A DNA stretch of 64,000 bases from CAWGAJ01 sp963820545 (GTDB lineage Bacteria; Planctomycetota; Planctomycetia; Pirellulales; Thermoguttaceae). Position 1 is the first letter of the stretch. Each line of letters begins with the position of its first letter. The position numbers were made by a program, and so were the translations under genes. The DNA lies in assembly GCA_963820545.1 (NCBI GenBank), contig CAWGAJ010000001.1:930001-994000 (forward strand), given 5' to 3'. Below the pieces are notes generated by a model, which was given only the letters and a program-made list of their open reading frames with translations, was not told the DNA's origin and did no database searches. This document shows, one piece after another, positions 45,330 through 54,928 of the stretch.

Positions 45330-46496
45330 CTACATTCCGAAAAACTCGGCGATGCAGTGAACCACTCGCTTTTGTTCTTCGGTCGTCAGTTCGGGGAAGA
45401 TGGGCAGGGCCAGCACTTCTCGGGCGGCGCGGTCGGTTTCCGGCAGATCGCCGGGCCGGTAGCCCAAAGAGCGGAAACATTCCTGCTCGTGCAGTCCCAG
45501 GGGATAATAAATTTCGGTGCCGATTTTCGCTTGAGTGAGAAATTCCCGTAACTGGTCGCGGCGGCCGTCGGGCACGCGGATGACATACTGATTCCAGACG
45601 TGACGGACGTGGGGGAGGGATTGGGGCAGCGTTAAGAGGCCGTCCAATCCGGCCGCGGCGAAGAGTTCTCCATAGCGGGCGGCATTGGCCTGGCGAAGCT
45701 CGGTCCAATGGTCGAGATATGGGAATTTGACGTTTAATACAGCGGCCTGGAAAGAATCGAGCCGGCTGTTGATGCCCACCATCTTGTGATAATATCGCGG
45801 ATTCATGCCGTGGCCGCGCAAGAGGCGGAGCCGTTCGGCGAGTTGGTCGTCGTTGGTGGTCAACATGCCGCCGTCGCCGACGCCGCCGAGGTTCTTTGTG
45901 GGATAGAAGCTAAAGCAACCGATGGTCCCAATCGAACCTGCCCGACGGTCCTCCCACTCGGCGCCAATGGACTGGGCAACGTCTTCAATTACCGGCAGTT
46001 TGGCCGCATCGGCAATGCGGTTGATGGCGTTCATAGCGGCGCATTGTCCGAAAAGATGCACGGGAATAATGGCCTTTGTGGCCGGAGTAATCAGCCGCGG
46101 GATCTGTAAAGGATCGATGTTGAAGGAGTCGGACTCAATGTCGGCAAATACGGGCTTGGCGCCTAAGCGGGTCGCGGCACTGGCCGTTGCGAAAAAAGTG
46201 AAACTGGGCATGATGACTTCGTCGCCCGGGCCCATATCGAAGGCCATCAGGGCCAACAACAAGGCGTCGCTGCCCGAGGCGCAGCCAATGGCATGTTTTA
46301 CGCGGCAATAGGCGGCGATGGCCTGTTCCAGATTCTTTACTTCCGGACCAAGGATAAATGCTCCGCTCTGGCATACCCGGCGGATGGAGGCAGTGATTTC
46401 ATCTAAAAGAGGAAGGTGTTGACGGCCTAGATCCAAAAGCGGAACTGGCTTTTCTTCAGTGGTCTTTTTCGGCGGATCTTTGATGGTGTTTTCCAT
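45330..46496 (-). CDS. DegT/DnrJ/EryC1/StrS-family PLP aminotransferase
   Basis: 388 residues. The PLP-binding Lys is K201 in FSFYPTKNLGG, with EDVAQSIGAEW (171-181) and the GSDALLLAL motif (75-83). The family transfers an amino group to a keto position, usually of an NDP-4-keto or 3-keto sugar. It is the last gene of the glycan locus on this strand. With the acyl-modifying genes upstream, it may produce the amino sugar to be acylated; alternatively it could act on the aldehyde made by the LuxC homologue. The first option follows the family; the second is speculation. Confidence 0.9.
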   Translation of the reverse strand: MENTIKDPPKKTTEEKPVPLLDLGRQHLPLLDEITASIRRVCQSGAFILGPEVKNLEQAIAAYCRVKHAIGCASGSDALLLALMAFDMGPGDEVIMPSFTFFATASAATRLGAKPVFADIESDSFNIDPLQIPRLITPATKAIIPVHLFGQCAAMNAINRIADAAKLPVIEDVAQSIGAEWEDRRAGSIGTIGCFSFYPTKNLGGVGDGGMLTTNDDQLAERLRLLRGHGMNPRYYHKMVGINSRLDSFQAAVLNVKFPYLDHWTELRQANAARYGELFAAAGLDGLLTLPQSLPHVRHVWNQYVIRVPDGRRDQLREFLTQAKIGTEIYYPLGLHEQECFRSLGYRPGDLPETDRAAREVLALPIFPELTTEEQKRVVHCIAEFFGM

Positions 46497-46531
46497 GTTG
46501 CGTTTTAAGAAATTTAAGAGAGCGATATTTC

Positions 46532-46561
46532 CTCGTTCCCACGCGGGAGCGTGGGAACGAG
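46532..46561. repeat. REP palindrome CTCGTTCCCACGC...GAACGAG
   Basis: A 30-nt near-perfect palindrome of the GTTCCCA family also seen at 12540, 39078, 39132 and 49191. Confidence 0.65.
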
Positions 46562-46720
46562 TGTTATAAACTGAGAGGACAAACTACAGGCCATATTTAT
46601 ATTAAAATGGGCAATTTGGCACAAGGGGAAAATCGCTTATGGTAAAAAGAAGGGACAATTACCGTTTGTGTTAAACACCCTACGGGCCGCTGCGCGGCAA
46701 ACGGCGCCAGTCCCCAATGC

Positions 46721-47995
46721 TCAGGGCTTGAGAGTGACCCAGCGTACAAGCTGATTGATAAGCAGTTTGCCGTCCCAGGGTGATTCGTAGTTGTTCATCA
46801 GTCCGGGACGGACGCAACGGGCCACGCCGGCCCCGGTGGCGGCTTCGGCAAAGGCGATGGCCTCGTTTTGATCGCCAAAGGCAAGGCCCACGGTTTGCAC
46901 TTTGGGCGACAAGAGCGGAATCACTTGTTGCCAGGACTCCACCTCGGTCAAAAAGATGGTGCGCGATTGCACGGCCTCTTTCAGGGAAACCTCTCGATCC
47001 AGACACACGGTCCAGTTGGCGCCGTCGGGCGAGGCGATGATGTCTTTTGCTTCATCCAAGGCCCAGGCGGCGCGGACATTGACGATCCGCATGGTGGTGT
47101 AAGGATCAAGGCCGGGCTTGGGCGGGAGTTTGGCAAGATGCCGGGCAAACAGTTCGCCCACTTCCCGGAGTGAAAGACGCGAGTTGCGCTCGATAAAAAA
47201 CGTCTGCGGGGCCGAGCAGGCCCGCTGGTCAAAGATGGCAATATCGCGCACAAAGGCGGCAATGGTTTCGTCCAGCTTTTCGGGCGGGGATTGAATTTTC
47301 CGGCGGTCGATCAGGCCGATGGAATATTTTGGGCCAAAGATGATTTCGCTCGTATGTTCGCGGCGGGGCAGGGCAGAGATGGCCTGAATGGCCTCGGCGC
47401 CGCCCCAGATGATTTTCACATCGGCGGCCAGAGACATTTGTTCGTTCAGTTGGCGATTGTGATAATCGAACCAGACCACGGCCACGGCCTCCAAGAGATC
47501 GGCGCCGCGCAGACCGGCCGCTTGAGATTCGGCCAAGACGGCCAGCAGATGATCGGTTCCTTCAGGCTCGGGATAAGCGAGTTTCAGCAGGCAAACATTT
47601 TTTGCCAAAAGGGCCGGAACCAGCGAAAACATAGGCAACGTGGCCACATTGCCGGCCATCCACATGGCAACCAGGCCCTGGGGTTTGGCCGCCAAAAAGT
47701 TGCGACCAAGGGGAACAAAGCCATCGAGATAGGCCGGATTGCCGTTAAGATTCAATTCCAATAACTGTCGCAGGTTGTTGCTGCCCAGCCAGGCCGAAAG
47801 GAACATGCAACCTTCCAATGACTTGGTGCGCGAATCGCGGAGCAAGCGGGTGGCAAAATCGGCGAAGAGATTGACGAGGGTATCGACGGGAATTTTTGCC
47901 AAATGATTGCGCCGGCGACTGAGCGACTCGACAATCGGCAGCAGCGAATCGCCAGCCGGTTGTATGCCTTCAGCAGTAATTCGCAATATGGTCAT
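46721..47995 (-). CDS. LuxC-like acyl-CoA/acyl-protein reductase
   Basis: 424 residues. Family features are VAMWMAGNVATLPMFSLVPA (109-128) for cofactor binding and the catalytic Cys C260 in FDQRACSAPQTFF. LuxC-type enzymes reduce an acyl group received from a thioester or from the LuxE partner to an aldehyde with NADPH. The preceding luxE-like gene overlaps by 4 nt (ATGA), so the two act together. No luciferase genes are present, so light production is excluded; the aldehyde or alcohol is probably a building block for a glycan or lipid. Confidence 0.85.
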   Translation of the reverse strand: MTILRITAEGIQPAGDSLLPIVESLSRRRNHLAKIPVDTLVNLFADFATRLLRDSRTKSLEGCMFLSAWLGSNNLRQLLELNLNGNPAYLDGFVPLGRNFLAAKPQGLVAMWMAGNVATLPMFSLVPALLAKNVCLLKLAYPEPEGTDHLLAVLAESQAAGLRGADLLEAVAVVWFDYHNRQLNEQMSLAADVKIIWGGAEAIQAISALPRREHTSEIIFGPKYSIGLIDRRKIQSPPEKLDETIAAFVRDIAIFDQRACSAPQTFFIERNSRLSLREVGELFARHLAKLPPKPGLDPYTTMRIVNVRAAWALDEAKDIIASPDGANWTVCLDREVSLKEAVQSRTIFLTEVESWQQVIPLLSPKVQTVGLAFGDQNEAIAFAEAATGAGVARCVRPGLMNNYESPWDGKLLINQLVRWVTLKP

Positions 47996-49133
47996 CGGAT
48001 TTCCCTCGCTTGGGCAAAAATGTCGCCGCAGCCGCGGGCTTCGGCCTGCTCAATGCGTTTGGTAAAGCGGAAGTAATTGCCCAGCCGGCCGCAAGGGCAG
48101 TCGTCCACGCCAATCAATACGCCTTGATCCTCGGTGATCAGCGCCTGTCCTGGATAACTTGTGGGCAGGACACTGAGAACCTCGATGATGCCAGACTCGC
48201 CAATGGCAACCGGCTGAAGGGAATAGGGACGGCGGATCACTACGTCGGCAAAGGCCGGGGCGTGTTTGTTTCCCGCATCGCAATCGACAAAGACCGTGCC
48301 TACCTGCTCGATCATGCCGTAAAAATCGAGAATCGCATGGGGCGGGCAACCCAAAACGTCGCTGGTTCGCCGGGTAAACTCTTCTTTGGAAACTGCCTGG
48401 GCCGTGAGTTTTTTCCATCCGCCTGAATGCAAAAGATGTGCCGCGATGTGTGGAATTTAACACCCCGACGTTCGGCTTCCTCGACGAAGCGGGTCCAAAC
48501 AATATAGGTAAATCCAAACAATAAAATCGGCTCTTGTGAATGCTTTTGGAAAAAATCCTCAATGCGCGGCCAATCGGTTTCCAGATCGCCGTTGGGCCGG
48601 GTGTCCATGCCGTAAACAGTCAGCAAAGCGAAATTCCCCACCCCACGAATGGCCGCGCCTCGGGCAGAAAGCGTATCGCCCGCGCCGGCCGATTCTGCGG
48701 CATCCAGGACCAAATAGGGCCGACGCTGTGCGCCGAGATGCTCTTTGAGGATCGAGGCCAGGGCCCGGGATTGCCGAAAGGCCGTGGTCTTGTCGATAAC
48801 GATCCGGCTGGGCTGCTGGCCGCTGGTGGAAGAAGAAAGCAACTGGCGAACGATTTTTTCCGGCGGCACAGAAACAAGCAGAAAGTGTTTGAACATGGAT
48901 ACCGGCAGCGGCGGCACATCGGCCAAGGTTTGCCAGTCGGCGGGAGATCGACCGAGACGTTTTAAAAAAAGATCATAGGGAGGGCAATGCCGGGCAATTT
49001 TCGGACACAGTTGGCGGAGGATCGACGTCAAGGCGGCATCCTTTTCGGCCTGGCGCATGGTGTATTGCCGACCGCGGATCAAGGCGTTGACTTGCTGTTC
49101 GAGGACGTTTGACTGATTTGGGTGTGATGACAT
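47992..49133 (-). CDS. LuxE-like acyl-protein synthetase, frameshifted
   Basis: About 380 residues when joined. The first frame (from 49133) has the family phrases LLSSSTSGQQPSRIVIDKTT and LLFGFTYIVWTRFVEEAERR, then runs off after VKFHTS. The second frame, ending at 47992, continues HSGGWKKLTAQAVSKEEFTR and FYGMIEQVGTVFVDCDAG. The shift lies at about 48446-48455. LuxE enzymes adenylate a fatty or other carboxylic acid and hold it as a Cys thioester for the reductase. Downstream overlap with the LuxC-like gene supports a shared job. Confidence 0.82.
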
Positions 49134-49190
49134 GAATTATATTTTTAAACGCTCGCCGGTGGCTCGCGGCTAAACGATAAAATATTAGTG

Positions 49191-49217
49191 CGTTCTCAGG
49201 TGGAGCCTGGGAACGAG
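49191..49217. repeat. REP palindrome, GTTCTCAGG...CCTGGGAAC
   Basis: Imperfect copy of the GTTCCCA palindrome between the AMP ligase and LuxE-like genes. Confidence 0.55.
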
Positions 49218-49230
49218 GATATTTCCATAA

Positions 49231-50739
49231 TTATACCGAACCGGCCGACATTTTACGCAATACTTCTTTGGCCACTTTGCCGCTGGTGGTTTTGGGCAAT
49301 TGGGGGAGGAATTCCACGTATTCGGGCACTTTGTAATTCGGTAAGCGCCGCAGGCAATAGAGGCGCACGTCCTCAACGGTTAATTGGCCGGGTTTGACCG
49401 TGATCAAATACGCCTTGACCGCCTCGCCCCAGATCTCATCGGGCACGCCGATCACCGCTGCTTCGACCACCTCGGGCATTTCGCTGAGGACTTCCTCGAT
49501 CTCCTTGGGACTGACGCGGTTGCCCATGGCCTTGATAAAATCGCGGGAGCGCTCGACGATATAAATATCTCCGTCCTGGTCGACGCGGGCCATGTCGCCG
49601 GTGAAAAGCCGTCTGTTCCGAAAAAAACGCTTGGTTTCCTCCGTATCGTTCCAATAGCCCAAGGTGATGTTTTCGCCGGAAGCGACGATTTCGCCGACTT
49701 CGTCGCTGCCGGGCCGGACCGGCGTGCCGTCGGGTTTGAGCACTTCCAGTCGCGTGCCGGGCAGACCCTTGCCGATCGAGCCGAGTTTGTCGTCCAACCG
49801 TTCGGGCAGCAGGTAACTTAAGCGGGCCGTGGCCTCGGTCTGTCCATACATGATAAACATCCGGACCTGGGGGAATGCCCGCCGGATCTCTTGAATAAAA
49901 GGATTGGGCAACTTGCCGCCGGCCTGCTGCAACCAGCGGAGTGATGGAAACGTGCGCTGGGCAAAGCGGGTTTTGCGCAGGAGGATTTGGTATGTGGAGG
50001 GAACGCCGGCAAAGCCCGTGCAGTTTTTTTCCGCCATTTCATCCAGAACTTTTTCGGGAAACATGAAGCGGTTGTTCAGTACCAGCGAGGCCCCGGCCAT
50101 TAGATGCGTGTGCAAGAGCGACGTGCCGTAGCAATAGTAAAAGGGGAGCACGGTCATGGTCCGGTCGGCGGGGGTAAGGTCAATGTATTGGATGATGTCG
50201 TGAGTGTTGCATTCGATGTTGCGATGGGTGACCATCACGCCTTTGGATTCACCGGTCGATCCTGAGGTGAGCATAATTGCGGCAAGATCGCGGCGGGGAT
50301 CGACGGGTGGAAATTTACTTGAGAGATCCGATGGGACTGGCAAGGCGGCAGTTTCGTCTTCCAGGACAATGCCCAGGCTTTGGACTATTGGTTCCACGCG
50401 CGGCCGAAAGCGGGCGGAAACCAGCAGCCGCTTCATGTCCGTCGCGGCGGCTATCTGCTTTAGGGTTTTTTCGCTGCAATCAATGGGAAAGGGCACCACG
50501 CACAGGCCGGCGCGAATTACGCCCAGATAGGCGGCAATGAAAAAGGGGCTGTTTTCGGCCAGCAGTCCCACGCGATCGCCCGGAGTCAAAGGTGTTTGAA
50601 TAAGCCGCCCGGCCCAAGCATACGCTGCCGCGTGGAGCTGGCCGTGGGTGAGAACCTTGGCGCCGAACCAGATCGCGGGTTGGTTCGGCCGGCCGCCGGC
50701 GAGAATTTTTGCGGCGATATTTTGCTCCTGCCGGATCAC
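49231..50739 (-). CDS. AMP-forming acyl-CoA/acyl-ACP synthetase
   Basis: 502 residues of the ANL superfamily. Motif A3 LTSGSTGESKG is at 157-167, the aromatic/Glu motif YGQTEA in the middle, GD in LFTGDMARVD, and the C-terminal Lys K488 in PKTTSGKV. It activates a carboxylic acid with ATP and transfers it to a thiol. Its start overlaps the ACP stop by 4 nt, so the ACP is the likely acceptor. Substrate chain is not predictable from sequence. Confidence 0.9.
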   Translation of the reverse strand: MIRQEQNIAAKILAGGRPNQPAIWFGAKVLTHGQLHAAAYAWAGRLIQTPLTPGDRVGLLAENSPFFIAAYLGVIRAGLCVVPFPIDCSEKTLKQIAAATDMKRLLVSARFRPRVEPIVQSLGIVLEDETAALPVPSDLSSKFPPVDPRRDLAAIMLTSGSTGESKGVMVTHRNIECNTHDIIQYIDLTPADRTMTVLPFYYCYGTSLLHTHLMAGASLVLNNRFMFPEKVLDEMAEKNCTGFAGVPSTYQILLRKTRFAQRTFPSLRWLQQAGGKLPNPFIQEIRRAFPQVRMFIMYGQTEATARLSYLLPERLDDKLGSIGKGLPGTRLEVLKPDGTPVRPGSDEVGEIVASGENITLGYWNDTEETKRFFRNRRLFTGDMARVDQDGDIYIVERSRDFIKAMGNRVSPKEIEEVLSEMPEVVEAAVIGVPDEIWGEAVKAYLITVKPGQLTVEDVRLYCLRRLPNYKVPEYVEFLPQLPKTTSGKVAKEVLRKMSAGSV

Positions 50740-50975
50740 TCGGCAACGCCTTTTGCGGCAAGAATTTCCAGGATTTTCGCCGGCGAACTCATTTCCATGA
50801 TCTCATCCACTTCAAAGTGTTGGTTGAATTCTTGCTCCAGGCACATCACCAGATTCATGTGGCCGATGGAATCCCAATTGGGAACCTCCTCGGGCGCGAG
50901 GGTTGTGGCAAAGCGATCTTTTTCCAGCCCGAAGGTTTTTTCAAACACATTCGCCAAGCGTTCGACCAGCGGCAT
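50736..50975 (-). CDS. Acyl carrier protein
   Basis: 79 residues. The phosphopantetheine Ser is S36 in NWDSIGHMNL. Size, acidity and helix layout are those of a discrete ACP of a secondary pathway, not the fatty-acid AcpP (motif DSLD is replaced by DSIG). It carries the acyl group between the ligase at 49231, the MaoC-SDR protein and the LuxE/LuxC pair. Confidence 0.92.
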   Translation of the reverse strand: MPLVERLANVFEKTFGLEKDRFATTLAPEEVPNWDSIGHMNLVMCLEQEFNQHFEVDEIMEMSSPAKILEILAAKGVAE

Positions 50976-51071
50976 TATTTCTCCTTATAGTCGATTAAAT
51001 TAAAAAAACACTCCCCGGCACGAGCGCCGAGACTAAACATTATTTTAACGGTTTGATCGTTGATAAACAAC

Positions 51072-52480
51072 TTAACCATCCAGACGACGGATTTCCGCCA
51101 ACATTACTGGCAGCGTATCTTCGCAGCGCCGCGGGCGGACGCCGGCGGTTTGATCGGTTTTCATCCAAGGCAAACGAGGCACATGGAACTTAAGCAGCGG
51201 CGATCGCGCGGAGTAATATTGGCAGAGCGTTTCGCCGGCCGATTTGGCGGCGATGTACTCTTCCCGACCGTTTTCAGGCGCGTCGATAAGCGTGGTCGAG
51301 GGATAAAAGATTTTTAATGCGCTGGGCGTCCAGGATAAAAGCGATTCCAAAAGCCGGCCAAAACCCGTAATGTAAAATTCACAAAACCGAGTGAACCGTT
51401 CGCTGGAAAATGATTTGCCTGGAGAGGCGGAACCGATATGCGGAGTGGCGAAGTAGAAGAGGTGCGTGGGTCGCCAATCTTGGAGCAGTTCGGGCCAGCA
51501 AGGGGATGAAGGACATGTGACATCGAAGGGAAAACAGCGGCATTTATCGGGCAAGCCGCCAATTTCGTTCGCAACTCGCTGGGCATCGCTTTTGCCAAGA
51601 TGGTAGGTGATGGCAACTTGACCGTTGCCGGCGGCAATGAGTTTAGCGGTAAGTTCGCCCAGTCCGCGCGATCCGCCGACGATCAGGGCTCGTACATGCT
51701 GGAATTCAGCGGGCTGGACTTTTTGCGAGACTTCGCCAAAAGCAGGTTGCTCGACGGGCGAAGGACGATAAAACGCGGATAATTCGCCTTGCAAGCCGTA
51801 ACTTTCCACAGCCAATCGAATCGTGGAAAATCGCTTGTCGCTGCGATCGGCGCAAAAGCGCATCTCCAGCGATTCGCTCTTGCGCTGGAAATGCAGATCG
51901 AGCGAGTGAAAAATAGTGTGCAAGCCCGGGCAGTCCATGCCGGTAAGGCGCGTGGTGGCCAGGATTTCGGCCGTTTGCAGGGGGGGAATTTTGCGCGCCA
52001 GGCTGGGAAACATGGCCCGCAGTTCGACGAGATTCAGATAAAGCGGCGTGGAGCCTTGTCCCTGGGCGGCTGCGGCGAAAGAAAGTTCCCGGCACGAGGA
52101 AGGCGGAGTTGCGTCGGGCAAGGCCGCCGACCAATTTTCGACATTTTCATGGGCATAGAACTCAACCAGCAAATGGCACTGATTCCCTGATGCGCGGATT
52201 TCAAAACTGTTGTCGCCCACTGCGTGAATTGTCATCTGAAACGGCTGTCCCAAAGATAAGGGCTGGTTGAAAACCGTTTTAAATGCTTAACAACGCGCGG
52301 CAACGGCTGGTCTTCGAGAAGTTTATCCAAGGCGTACAACACAAGATGCACGCCGTGAACCACGGGACCGCCGAAGAGCAGTCGCCGGCTGTAGAGGGGA
52401 TCCAAATGCAGGGGGTTGAAATCGCCCGACAGAGAAGCGAATCGCCGCTGATCCTCCAGATCATAACGCTTCATGATCAA
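51072..52480 (-). CDS. MaoC-like dehydratase fused to a short-chain reductase, frameshifted
   Basis: About 469 residues when joined. The first frame (52480 to 52232) has a hotdog hydratase motif FASLSGDFNPLHLD with the catalytic Asp and His. At about 52277-52284 one T is missing from a TTTAAAA run; the second frame then continues TVFNQPLSLGQPFQMTIHAV to 51072. The C-terminal SDR domain has IVGGSRGLGE and the YxxxK site (YIAAK). A dehydratase plus a ketoreductase in one chain would process a beta-hydroxy/beta-keto acyl-ACP, or make a branched acyl group. The start overlaps the upstream BNR gene stop (ATGA). I do not recall this exact fusion. Confidence 0.75.
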
Positions 52481-53517
52481 TCGAAACTGACCAGGGTGAC
52501 GCGATCGTGCTCGCCCACAACCGCTTGACCGGAGAACATGCCGAAAGGCTGCTGTTGCTGGGAATGCGGCAACACCAAGGTGCCGTACTGGAACAAGGTG
52601 GGATGATGCCGGTCTTTGTGATAACTGAGCGCGCGTTGCCAGAGATCGCCGTCGCGGCTGAGATAAAGCGCGCTTTCCTTGGTCAACTGATAGGGACTGG
52701 GCTCGACACAGGTGGAGATGGCGAGCACCGGTCCGAAGGTGGTGGCGTACAAAGAACTGCCTTCGACCTCCTGGATTTTGCGAATTTGCCCGCTGCGTTT
52801 ATCCATGCGGATGATATAATTGCGTTCGATTTCGGAATCGGTGCCGTAAATCAGCTCGTCTTGTTGAACGATAGCCGCCATGACCCGCGATTTCTGATCG
52901 CCGCGGCGGACCCATTCGATGGTTTTCAGATCGCGGGAGAGGGCGCCGATTCCAGGTTGTGCATCGTAATCTCCGACCAAGACCCAGTAATGATTCAGAT
53001 AGGGATCATAAATTAAGTTATGCACGTGGCGAATGCTTCCGCGGGGAAATTTATAACAGACCTCAAAGGTCCTCCCGCCGTCTTCGGAGACATAAATAAA
53101 CACTTCCAGTTTTTTATAACTGTCGCCGTATTCGCCGAACAGCACGCGCTGGCCGTCGAGGCAAATATGCATGGGGCGCGAGCCGCGTTTAATGCGGAAA
53201 ACTTGGGTCATTTGCACGTCGTTTGGTTCGGCGCGATAGATATCCTCGCGGGCCACGGCGATGCGTGTGCCGTCGTCCATGATGCGTAGGACGCTGATGT
53301 TGTACCGCAAGAGTCTTGCGGCTAAAGAGAAGCGGGCCAAGGCGGGTTTGATTCCCGACTGGGGAATGGCACAGTCGAGTTGCCACGTGGCGCCGCCGTC
53401 ATCGGAGCGGAAAATATTGTATAACCGAGAAATATACAACCGGCCTCGGCGGTCGATATACAAGGCTCTGCCGGGGACCTGGCCGCGGACTTGCACGGGA
53501 ATGGCGATGTTCGTCAT
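52477..53517 (-). CDS. BNR/Asp-box beta-propeller protein
   Basis: 346 residues from the ATG at 53517, chosen because it lies 2 nt after the upstream stop with an AAGGAAG ribosome site; an in-frame start further up would add about 60 unlikely residues. Three Asp-box motifs are visible (FRSDDGGATWQLD, VSEDGGRTFEV, LSRDGDLWQRAL), the marks of a sialidase-type six- or seven-blade propeller. No signal peptide is seen, so it appears cytoplasmic. It is not clearly an enzyme. It could be a glycosidase-like protein or a scaffold in glycan or acyl synthesis. The stop overlaps the MaoC-SDR start. Confidence 0.75.
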   Translation of the reverse strand: MTNIAIPVQVRGQVPGRALYIDRRGRLYISRLYNIFRSDDGGATWQLDCAIPQSGIKPALARFSLAARLLRYNISVLRIMDDGTRIAVAREDIYRAEPNDVQMTQVFRIKRGSRPMHICLDGQRVLFGEYGDSYKKLEVFIYVSEDGGRTFEVCYKFPRGSIRHVHNLIYDPYLNHYWVLVGDYDAQPGIGALSRDLKTIEWVRRGDQKSRVMAAIVQQDELIYGTDSEIERNYIIRMDKRSGQIRKIQEVEGSSLYATTFGPVLAISTCVEPSPYQLTKESALYLSRDGDLWQRALSYHKDRHHPTLFQYGTLVLPHSQQQQPFGMFSGQAVVGEHDRVTLVSFD

Positions 53518-53519
53518 GC

Positions 53520-54547
53520 TCACTTCCTTAAAGATATCGACCCGATGGCATAATATGGATAATGCGAATTTTTGTTGCGTTCCAGGAAATAATCGAGTAC
53601 CTCGCGGCTGCGGGCCCAGTCGACGCGGACGCTGCCCACCATGCTTTCGCGCACAATTCCCGCGCGGACCAGATCGCGAAACGTTTTGCGCACGCAAATG
53701 CAATACATGCCGTACTCCGCACGGCGCTGGCGCACAACATATAATTCGTCCCGACTGTTAATGCGGACCAAATAACGCCGCTGCTGAAAAAAATCTTTTA
53801 TGGGCCAATCCTGATCGCGAACTTCCTCGGCAGTGTGGATCAAGGTCATGCTGTTTTGCAAAGGAACTCCGATACTAATGACCAGGCCGTTTTTCTGGGA
53901 AAAGCGATAATAACCCGAATAGACGCCCTGGGGCAAAGGTTCGTCCCGATTGAGATTATCGCGTAACAATTCCTCGGCCAAAGGTCCGTAAGCCGCCAGG
54001 GAATTAAAGGGATGCTGGCTGCGTAAAACGCCTTTTCGGCGCCAAAATAACTCGTTGGCCAGGCCCACCGAACAAGGCGTGGTTAGCGGATCGTAAGAGA
54101 TGACCGCTTCGCGCTGGGCGGGGCTCGATAAAGCGTCCTGGACTTGATAATAAGCATGGGCGGGCATGACCAGGGTGCCCGTCGGTCCGACCAGATCCAG
54201 CAAATCGTTCACCAAGTTGTTTGCCGTTGTCAAAAAACCGCCGGGGGCAGGGCACGGGCCGGTTCCTCGGACAACTGTAAATCGGAGACGGCAGTGTGGG
54301 CCATGACCAGCGCCCCCTTGTCAACGCCGATCTCGCGCAGGAATTGAGTTAATTCCCGCCGGGAGGCCGTTTGACGCGTGGGCTTGTTGTGCCAGCGTAA
54401 AGGGGCGATCTTTTTCCGCAGCCAAGCAGAACTCCAATACAACCGCTTGGCCAACAGTTCGCCCGCAATCAGGATGCCATCGGCCCAGACGGGCATGGGC
54501 ATTCGCGAAATCTCAGTCAATCTTTCTCTCGGACGAGTAGAATTCAA
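53520..54547 (-). CDS. AAC(3)-family acetyltransferase homologue, frameshifted
   Basis: About 342 residues when joined. The first frame has the AAC(3) start of the catalytic fold (FLREIGVDKGALVMAHTAVS). At the G-run at 54242-54247 one base is missing; the second frame continues GGFLTTANNLVNDLLDLVGP, GTLVMPAHAYY, RSQHPFNSLAAYG. The family includes aminoglycoside 3-N-acetyltransferases, but many members in glycan loci acylate amino sugars or other amines using acyl-CoA. Within this operon an acyltransferase placing a group onto an amino sugar is the natural reading. The N-terminal start codon is uncertain (TTG at 54547, or ATG further in). Confidence 0.78.
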
Positions 54548-54549
54548 AA

Positions 54550-54920
54550 TTAATTATTACCAGATAATGGAACCATTTTTTCACGATAAACCACTCCTAA
54601 CCATAATCCTCCAGCCAGCAGGGGAAGCAAGATGAGGATCAGCCGCGATCCCGCGGCGGGCCAACGCCCCGCCCAAACCAGGAAAGCAAGGAACCTAAGC
54701 GAAGCGCCCCGCCGGCCAGGCGCATTACGCAACTCACGCCGCGGAGCAATTCAGCAAGCGATCCGGCCGCAGACAAATCCAGGGGCTGGAAATCGGGCAA
54801 CTTTTGTCTTGAGGCGCTGGGCAGGTCGGTGGTTCGCAGGGGGATGTTTTGCGCCAATAATTGCCCAAGCAGGGCTTGACCCAAAAATCCCTTTGCACCG
54901 TTCAGCAACACGCAGGTCAT
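54550..54920 (-). pseudogene. Truncated NAD-dependent epimerase/dehydratase remnant
   Basis: The frame from 54920 starts with a good Rossmann motif (VLLNGAKGFLGQALLGQLLA) and about 70 residues of an SDR-type epimerase, then ends at 54639. Another frame (stop at 54550, 3 nt from the next gene) continues with a hydrophobic stretch (LILILLPLLAGGLWLGVVY). A full epimerase needs about 300 residues, so either a large internal deletion occurred or this is a small novel protein with a frameshift. The central catalytic YxxxK is missing. Confidence 0.5.
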
Positions 54921-54928
54921 GTGATTTT

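Noticed and set aside
46721..49133. Bioluminescence operon (luxC, luxE)
   Set aside because: No luxA, luxB or luxD; context is a glycan locus.
53520..54547. Aminoglycoside resistance gene
   Set aside because: Only family-level similarity to AAC(3); operon context points to biosynthesis, and many family members are not resistance enzymes.
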